Positions 15,215 to 20,339 of a stretch of DNA of 20,339 bases are shown here, in pieces; position 1 is the stretch's first letter; each line of letters starts with the position of its first letter. The stretch covers positions 1 through 20,339 of the forward strand of contig CBFHZL010000040.1 in the NCBI GenBank assembly GCA_965660325.1, read 5' to 3'. This DNA comes from Acidiluteibacter sp965660325 (GTDB lineage Bacteria; Bacteroidota; Bacteroidia; Flavobacteriales_E; Vicingaceae). Position numbers and translations under genes: made by a program. Below the pieces are notes generated by a model. It saw only the letters and a program-made list of their open reading frames with translations, was not told the DNA's origin and ran no database searches.

Positions 15215-16174
15215 ATGAGAGAAAATTCAAATAGAGGCGGCGGAAAAAGAAACGAGAAAGGAAAATTTGATTCAAAAAAAGGTAGTGGAAAACCTGCTCG
15301 AGCAAGCAGTTCAGACTCCTCAAACACAAGTAAGCCTGGAGATTCAAAAAAAACAGGAAAAAAGCCTTTCTCAAAAGGTAAGTTTAATCCAGGGGGTGGG
15401 TATAAAAAGTCTGCTCCAAACCGGCCAAGAACTGAAGCCGAAGGCATCCGACTAAATCGTTATTTATCCAATGCTGGTGTGGCTACTCGCCGCCAAGCAG
15501 ATGATTTGATATTGGCAGGAACCGTTACCATCAATGGGAAAGTGGTTACTGAACTGGGCGTAAAAGTAATGCCTGGCGACGAGGTAAGCTTCGAGGGAAC
15601 CAAACTAAAGAAAGACACGAAAAGATATATTCTATTAAACAAGCCGAAAGATTTCGTTGCGGCTACGTTTGATCCAAAAGGACGTAAAACAGTCATGAAT
15701 CTGATCGCGAAAGCGTGTAAAGAACCTGTGGCACCGGTTGGTAAAATGGAAAGAATGACCACTGGTGTTTTATTAATCACCAATGATGAGGATTTAACCA
15801 GAAAATTGGCCAACCCGAACCATACGGTAAAGCGTATTTTTCACGTAGGCCTTAATAAAAAAGTTACTGCAGAAGACATGAAACAATTGGAAAACGGCGT
15901 AATGCTAGAAGAGGGACCCGTCCAATTTCAAGAAGTATCAACTGTAGGAAACGACAAGAAAGAAGTTGGCTTGGAGATTCATGTGGGAAAAAATAGTGCT
16001 ATAAAACGGGCATTTGAAGCCTTGGGTTATGAAGTAAGCAAAATCGATTGTGTCTATTTTGCAGGCTTAACCAAAAAAGATTTGCCTCGAGGTAACTGGA
16101 AACACCTTGACCAAGAAGAATTAAGCATCTTAATGCGATTGCCTTCAGGAAAAAAGAAAACAACAACTAAATAA
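15215..16174 (+). CDS. RsuA/RluB-family pseudouridine synthase with altered catalytic residue
   Basis: 319 residues. Residues 1-72 are a low-complexity basic tail rich in G, K, S and N, common in Bacteroidota members and probably RNA-binding. An S4 RNA-binding domain covers about 77-130 (IRLNRYLSNAGVATRRQADD). The synthase domain covers about 136-308, with KRYILLNKPKDFVAATFDPKGR, LANPNHTVKRIFHVGL and the late FEALGYEVSKIDCVYFAGLTKKDLPRGNW. The family uses an Asp in the GRLDxxTxG motif to turn uridine into pseudouridine in rRNA. Here that motif reads VGKMERMTTGVLLITND, placing Glu179 at the catalytic position (codon GAA). The usual GRNRxxRRMFE segment reads GKNSAIKRAFE. The reading frame is intact, so this is a diverged, perhaps inactive member, not a broken gene. 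The AsmA-like gene follows after 18 nt. Confidence 0.88.
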   Translation: MRENSNRGGGKRNEKGKFDSKKGSGKPARASSSDSSNTSKPGDSKKTGKKPFSKGKFNPGGGYKKSAPNRPRTEAEGIRLNRYLSNAGVATRRQADDLILAGTVTINGKVVTELGVKVMPGDEVSFEGTKLKKDTKRYILLNKPKDFVAATFDPKGRKTVMNLIAKACKEPVAPVGKMERMTTGVLLITNDEDLTRKLANPNHTVKRIFHVGLNKKVTAEDMKQLENGVMLEEGPVQFQEVSTVGNDKKEVGLEIHVGKNSAIKRAFEALGYEVSKIDCVYFAGLTKKDLPRGNWKHLDQEELSILMRLPSGKKKTTTK

Positions 16175-16192
16175 GATTTCCGTTAGGAACAC

Positions 16193-18868
16193 ATGCAAAA
16201 ACTGAAAAAAGTACTGATCAGACTATTCATTGCCTTCGTTTTGTTCGTTGGCACTGCAATCGGTTTGGCAGCTATTTTTGAGGATGATGTGAAGCAATTT
16301 GCTGTTCGAACGATTAATACTTTTATCCAGTCAGAAGTAAAGGTGGCCAATGTGGAATTTAGTTTCCTTAAAAAATTTCCATCAGCATCGCTAGAGTTTC
16401 AAGATGTATTGGCTTATGGAACAACAGAAGCAACAAAAAATGACACCTTATTTCAGGCAAAATCTATATTCTTAGCATTTGATATTTGGGAGATTATCCA
16501 AAAAGAATATTCCATTAAAAAGTTAAGTTTTGAAAATGGATTGATTCATTTACAAATCGATCGATATGGCGATGAGAATTACATCATTTGGAAAACAACT
16601 ACCGATAGCACGGCTTCAACTGATTTACACTTTTCCTTAAATGAAGTAACATTAAAAAATGTGCACTTTATTTATGAAAACAACGCTAAAAATGTACTTT
16701 TTGATTCAAAATTTAGTGATTTAGCACTAAAAGGAGAATTTACAGCTACGGAGTATGAACTAGACTTTAACACCGATTTTCAACTGTATCGTTACGAGCA
16801 GAACAAGGTTGTTTTTGCCGATCAGAAAACGGTTAATCTATCTTCCAAACTGGCGATCAACAGTAAAACAGGCAGCTATACCATCACTGATGCAGTGATC
16901 AATTACCAAGGGTTGCCATTCCAGTTAGCTGGTGGTTTTGTTTCAAATGAGGCAGAGTTTTCAACTGATTTAACGATTAGTAGCGGCGAAATTCCTCTCG
17001 CTAAGTTAATTCAATTACTACCAGAACAACAGCGTAACACATTAGCTACCTACCAAATAGATGGGTCTATTATATTTGATGGATTGCTAAAAGGCAACGT
17101 ATCTGCCCTAGAAAGCCCTTCAATAAAAGTAAATTATACCATTAAAGATGGATCATTTTTGCATGAAAAAACCAACATAGCACTAAACAGAATCTCTCTG
17201 ACAGGAACCTATGGAAATGGCGCAGAAAATGCACTGAGAACTTCTTTTGTAGCACTAGAAGATATTGATGCAACTTTCGGAAAAGGAAGTGTAAACGGTA
17301 ATCTTTGGATAGACGATTTTAATGACCCATCATTTCAGTTTAACGGAAACGTAGCATTAGTTTTAGCTGAAGTACTGCCATTTATGAATGTAACTACCGT
17401 AAGAAATGTAAGTGGAGAAGTCAGCGTGAACCTATCAACAAAAGGACGTATTAGCTCATTAAATGACTTTACGCTGCAGGATTGGAAGAAGGCAGCTACT
17501 ACCGGAGAGGTCATCTTAAAAGAGGTCGGTTTTGAGCTGCAGGACCGTCCGCAGCAACTTAAAAATATATCGGGTTCTCTCACCATCAAGAATAACGATA
17601 TTAAAGCTACTGCATTAAAAGGAAATATCAACCGCAGCGACTTTAATTTCAATGGTATGCTTTACAATGTGGTTGGTTTTTTATTCTCCGAAGATGAATC
17701 TTTGAGAATGGATGCAAGCTTGCGCTCTAAGCGTATCTTTTTAGATGAATTATTACTTTCTGATGAAACGACTCCATCGAGCGACAGCGCATACCAACTA
17801 GAAATTTCAGATCGGATTAGCTTATTTCTAGACAGCAGAATTGACAGCTTGAGCTTTAGAAAATTTAGTTTCTCCAACTCTACCGCTTTTATCGGGCTAC
17901 AAAACAAACAACTAAAAGTGACCAATGTGGCCTTTAAAACCATGGAGGGAACTGCGAAAGGTAACCTGATTGTGAATACTCAACCTGCGGATAAAATTAT
18001 CATTTCGTCGGATGCGTTACTAAGTGATATCAACATCTCGCAGCTGTTCACCGACTTTGGAAATTTTGGGCAAGAAACACTTAAAGCTGAAAATATAAAA
18101 GGAAGTGGAACATGCGGCGTAACCTTCTACTCTGAATGGTCAAAAGACTTTGAGCTAAACTCCAAAAGCCTAGAAGTACAAGCCGACTTGGACATTAAAA
18201 ATGGTGAACTAATTAACTTTGCTTCGTTGGAAGCCCTTTCAGATTACGTTGCATTATCCGACTTAAAGCACATCAAATTTGCAACGTTGAGCAATCAGAT
18301 CATCATTAAAAATGAGCGCATATTTATCCCATCGTTTGACATCAATTCTACGGCTCTAAATTTAACCTTAGAAGGATCTCACAGTTTCAACAATGACATC
18401 AACTACCGTATTGAACTCTTGCTAAATGATATTCTTGGAAACAAAGCACGAGAAGCGAGAAAAAGACAATCAGAGTTTGGACAAATCGAAGATGATGGAT
18501 TGGGTAAAACGAGGTTGTTCATAAAAATGAGTGGAAACTTAAGTAATCCCGACATCAGCTATGATACCGATGCTCTAAAATCGTATTGGAAGGAAGGCCT
18601 CAAAAAGGAGAAAAAAGTAGTCAAAAGCATGCTGAAAGAAGAGTTTGGTCTATTTAAAAAAGACACTACTGTAAAAACGAATACTCCTCCGCAGGTAAAG
18701 AAACAAGCATTTGAAATGGAATGGGATGAAGCCAAAATCGATCCTAAAAAAGCAGATCAAACGCAAGAGGAAGAAGCAGCTAAAAAAGAAAAGAGAAGCG
18801 GCTTAGGGAAGTTTTTAAATAAAATTTCTCAACCAAATGAAGAAGAATACGAAGAAAAAGCACCGTAA
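16193..18868 (+). CDS. AsmA-like envelope protein
   Basis: 891 residues. One N-terminal membrane anchor (about 9-28) precedes a long beta-rich body. It opens like AsmA family proteins: VKQFAVRTINTFIQSEVKVANVEFSFLKKFPSASLEFQDV. Paired alternating strands continue through most of the length, for example around 455-500 and 575-620. An AsmA C-terminal-like region (about 640-790) has SGTCGVTFYSEWSKDFELNSKSLEVQADLDIKNGELINFASLEALSDYV. The last 90 residues are lysine- and glutamate-rich and probably disordered or coiled. AsmA-type proteins are thought to form periplasmic bridges for lipid transport between membranes or to affect outer-membrane assembly; the precise role here is unknown. It lies 18 nt after the pseudouridine synthase, so co-transcription is likely. 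Confidence 0.8.
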   Translation: MQKLKKVLIRLFIAFVLFVGTAIGLAAIFEDDVKQFAVRTINTFIQSEVKVANVEFSFLKKFPSASLEFQDVLAYGTTEATKNDTLFQAKSIFLAFDIWEIIQKEYSIKKLSFENGLIHLQIDRYGDENYIIWKTTTDSTASTDLHFSLNEVTLKNVHFIYENNAKNVLFDSKFSDLALKGEFTATEYELDFNTDFQLYRYEQNKVVFADQKTVNLSSKLAINSKTGSYTITDAVINYQGLPFQLAGGFVSNEAEFSTDLTISSGEIPLAKLIQLLPEQQRNTLATYQIDGSIIFDGLLKGNVSALESPSIKVNYTIKDGSFLHEKTNIALNRISLTGTYGNGAENALRTSFVALEDIDATFGKGSVNGNLWIDDFNDPSFQFNGNVALVLAEVLPFMNVTTVRNVSGEVSVNLSTKGRISSLNDFTLQDWKKAATTGEVILKEVGFELQDRPQQLKNISGSLTIKNNDIKATALKGNINRSDFNFNGMLYNVVGFLFSEDESLRMDASLRSKRIFLDELLLSDETTPSSDSAYQLEISDRISLFLDSRIDSLSFRKFSFSNSTAFIGLQNKQLKVTNVAFKTMEGTAKGNLIVNTQPADKIIISSDALLSDINISQLFTDFGNFGQETLKAENIKGSGTCGVTFYSEWSKDFELNSKSLEVQADLDIKNGELINFASLEALSDYVALSDLKHIKFATLSNQIIIKNERIFIPSFDINSTALNLTLEGSHSFNNDINYRIELLLNDILGNKAREARKRQSEFGQIEDDGLGKTRLFIKMSGNLSNPDISYDTDALKSYWKEGLKKEKKVVKSMLKEEFGLFKKDTTVKTNTPPQVKKQAFEMEWDEAKIDPKKADQTQEEEAAKKEKRSGLGKFLNKISQPNEEEYEEKAP

Positions 18869-18892
18869 TGCTTACCTTGGTGGCATCCATTT

Positions 18893-18907
18893 ACGTTTTT
18901 AAAACGT
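18893..18907. promoter_or_regulatory. 15-nt perfect palindrome before the kinase gene
   Basis: ACGTTTT and AAAACGT flank a single central T. It lies in the 70-nt gap between the AsmA-like gene and the histidine kinase, about 32 nt before the kinase start. The one-base centre is too tight for an RNA hairpin of that length, so a protein-binding site is more plausible than a terminator. No regulator can be named. Confidence 0.35.
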
Positions 18908-18938
18908 CAATATATAGCATTTAAAAGAGAGCGGAGAG

Positions 18939-20339
18939 TTGAATATTTATTCTAAAAAGCAGCGGTGGAAATATGGATTAGCAGTAGTTGCTGCACTAAT
19001 TATCTTGGTATCATTGTGGTATACCAATGTATTAGTTAATCAAATTGCCTCAGAAGAAAAACTAAAAGTAAAATCGTGGGCGGAAGCGATTGTAAAAAAG
19101 GCCGAGCTTGTTAATTACACCAACGAATTATTCAATACCATTTCTGAAGAAGAACGCAAACGAGTAGAAATTTGGGCGGAAGCCAACCGAAGAGTCGTTA
19201 CTTCTGGCGTAGAAGAAGACTTAAGTTTTTACACGCAGATTCTATTCTCCAACACCACTATTCCACTTATTTTAACCGATGGAAATGGCAAAATTGTCTC
19301 CAATAAAAACTTTCCTGAAGAAGTTTCAAACAACGAACAAGCATTGAAGGATGAGTTAATTGCCTTAAAAGAAAACAACGAACCCATCGAAATCGCCTAT
19401 TACAAAAACGAGCGAAATTATCTGTATTACAAAGAATCTACTATATTTTCTGAATTAAGAAAAGTGCTACAAAATCAGATAGAATCACTAAATGATGACA
19501 TTATCATTAATTCAGCCTCTGTACCTGTAATTTATACCGACAGTTCACACGCTGCGGTAATTGCCTTTGGAAACATCGACACCACACTTTCGTCAGATAG
19601 CACTTACATAGCGCAACAAATAGTGGAAATGGAGGCGCAAAACAAACCGATCAAAATCGACATCGGTAATGGCGACATCAACTATATTTATTACGCAGAT
19701 TCACCACTCTTGAAGCAATTGAAAGTCTATCCTTTTATCCAATTTGGAATTATAGCACTCTTCTTAATCATAGCCTACTACCTGTTTAGTACAGCTAGAA
19801 ATGTAGAGCAAAATCAAGTTTGGGTAGGGATGGCTAAAGAAACGGCTCACCAGTTAGGCACGCCACTTTCGTCGCTTTTGGCTTGGCTGGAAGTGTTGAA
19901 AATGAAAAATGTAGATGATGCCACCATTGATGAAATGGGGAACGATGTAAAGCGCTTGGAGACCATTACCGAGCGATTCTCTAAGATTGGCTCAGTTCCT
20001 TCATTGCAGCAAGAAAATTTAAATACAGTAATAGAAGATTCATTGGCGTATTTTAGAGCACGAATATCTCAAAAAGTACAGTTCTCATTTGAAACTTCTG
20101 ATAAAGAAGAGGTAATTGCAAGCCTAAATATTCCTCTATTTGAGTGGGTGCTAGAAAACATTATTAAAAATGCGGTAGATGCTATGGATGGGAACGGACA
20201 AATTAGTATTCGGGTAATTGACCAAACGCAATATGTCTATATCGATATCACCGATACGGGCAAAGGAATGCTGAAGAGTCAGAAAAAGACCATTTTTGAG
20301 CCAGGATTTACCACCAAAAAACGTGGATGGGGATTAGGA
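18939..20339 (+). CDS. Membrane sensor histidine kinase, 3' end beyond window
   Basis: 467 codons are visible, with no stop. The N-terminus is MNIYSKKQRWKYG followed by a membrane span (about 14-30). An extracytoplasmic sensor region runs to about 265 and includes a coiled, charged stretch. A second span (about 268-288) precedes the kinase core. The H-box MAKETAHQLGTPLSSLLAWLE carries phospho-acceptor His304. The N-box is ENIIKNAVDAMDGNG (406-420, with Asn411), the G1 box DITDTGKGM has Asp439, and the F-box is IFEPGFTTKKRGWGLG. Only the last part of the ATPase domain is cut off. No HAMP or PAS domain is evident. No response regulator is in view; it may lie to the right. The start is a TTG at 18939 preceded by GGAGAG. 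An in-frame TAG lies eight codons upstream (18915-18917) and no ATG is available nearby. The gap to the AsmA-like gene is 70 nt. Confidence 0.88.
   Translation, partial: MNIYSKKQRWKYGLAVVAALIILVSLWYTNVLVNQIASEEKLKVKSWAEAIVKKAELVNYTNELFNTISEEERKRVEIWAEANRRVVTSGVEEDLSFYTQILFSNTTIPLILTDGNGKIVSNKNFPEEVSNNEQALKDELIALKENNEPIEIAYYKNERNYLYYKESTIFSELRKVLQNQIESLNDDIIINSASVPVIYTDSSHAAVIAFGNIDTTLSSDSTYIAQQIVEMEAQNKPIKIDIGNGDINYIYYADSPLLKQLKVYPFIQFGIIALFLIIAYYLFSTARNVEQNQVWVGMAKETAHQLGTPLSSLLAWLEVLKMKNVDDATIDEMGNDVKRLETITERFSKIGSVPSLQQENLNTVIEDSLAYFRARISQKVQFSFETSDKEEVIASLNIPLFEWVLENIIKNAVDAMDGNGQISIRVIDQTQYVYIDITDTGKGMLKSQKKTIFEPGFTTKKRGWGLG

Noticed and set aside
15187..15447. Minus-strand frames opposite the basic tail of the pseudouridine synthase
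   Set aside because: Phe/Leu-rich translations are a by-product of the Lys/Gly/Ser-rich low-complexity coding strand.

Overview
The window comes from an AT-rich member of the Bacteroidota, probably of the Flavobacteriales/Cytophagales type. The main signs are a type IX secretion (T9SS) sorting domain on the lectin protein, Bacteroidota-style promoters (-7 element TAnnTTTG) in place of sigma70 boxes, lipoproteins with acidic residues just after the lipobox cysteine, a 7TMR-DISM/SpoIIE receptor, and a TonB-dependent receptor with a small carboxypeptidase-regulatory-like N-terminal domain. No phage, transposase, CRISPR array or defence locus is visible. Most of the window looks like ordinary chromosome.

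Layout. 1-82: the first 27 codons of an unidentified minus-strand gene. 83-416: a 41-bp-period degenerate tandem repeat in front of a possible 30-residue membrane peptide. 417-1643 (minus): a secreted TonB_C-domain protein followed by a secreted C-type lectin-like protein with a T9SS tail. 1762-4610 (plus): a TMEM175-like membrane protein, a 4-hydroxybutyrate/acetyl-CoA transferase family enzyme behind a clear promoter, and a DUF2202 ferritin-like lipoprotein. 4642-4739 is a run of 98 N that removes the 3' end of the next gene. 4740-9848 (minus): a large M16 zinc-peptidase lipoprotein and a 7TMR-DISM/PP2C-SpoIIE signalling receptor. 9849-10565: a tRNA with anticodon CAT, its terminator, a second terminator-like hairpin, a duplicated tRNA 3' tail and several palindromic repeats. 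10566-11822 (plus): an MFS exporter. 11986-15072 (minus): a TonB-dependent receptor preceded by a small membrane-anchored protein of unknown function. 15215-20339 (plus): an RsuA/RluB-type pseudouridine synthase, an AsmA-like protein and a membrane histidine kinase cut off by the window end.

How the genes relate. Several products act at the cell envelope: the lectin (surface or secreted), TonB_C protein, two lipoproteins, TonB receptor with its small partner, AsmA-like protein, and two membrane signalling proteins. No single pathway links them. The closest groupings are the TonB_C/lectin pair (12-nt gap), the small-protein/TonB-receptor pair, and the pseudouridine synthase/AsmA pair (18-nt gap), with the kinase 70 nt further on.

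Most notable observations. The pseudouridine synthase has Glu where the family's catalytic Asp is expected. The intergenic DNA around the tRNA and MFS gene carries a partial copy of the tRNA 3' end, nested perfect hairpins and two copies of a CCCTTCGA...CTCAGGG palindromic element. A 41-bp phased repeat lies at the left end. I found no convincing new multi-gene system.
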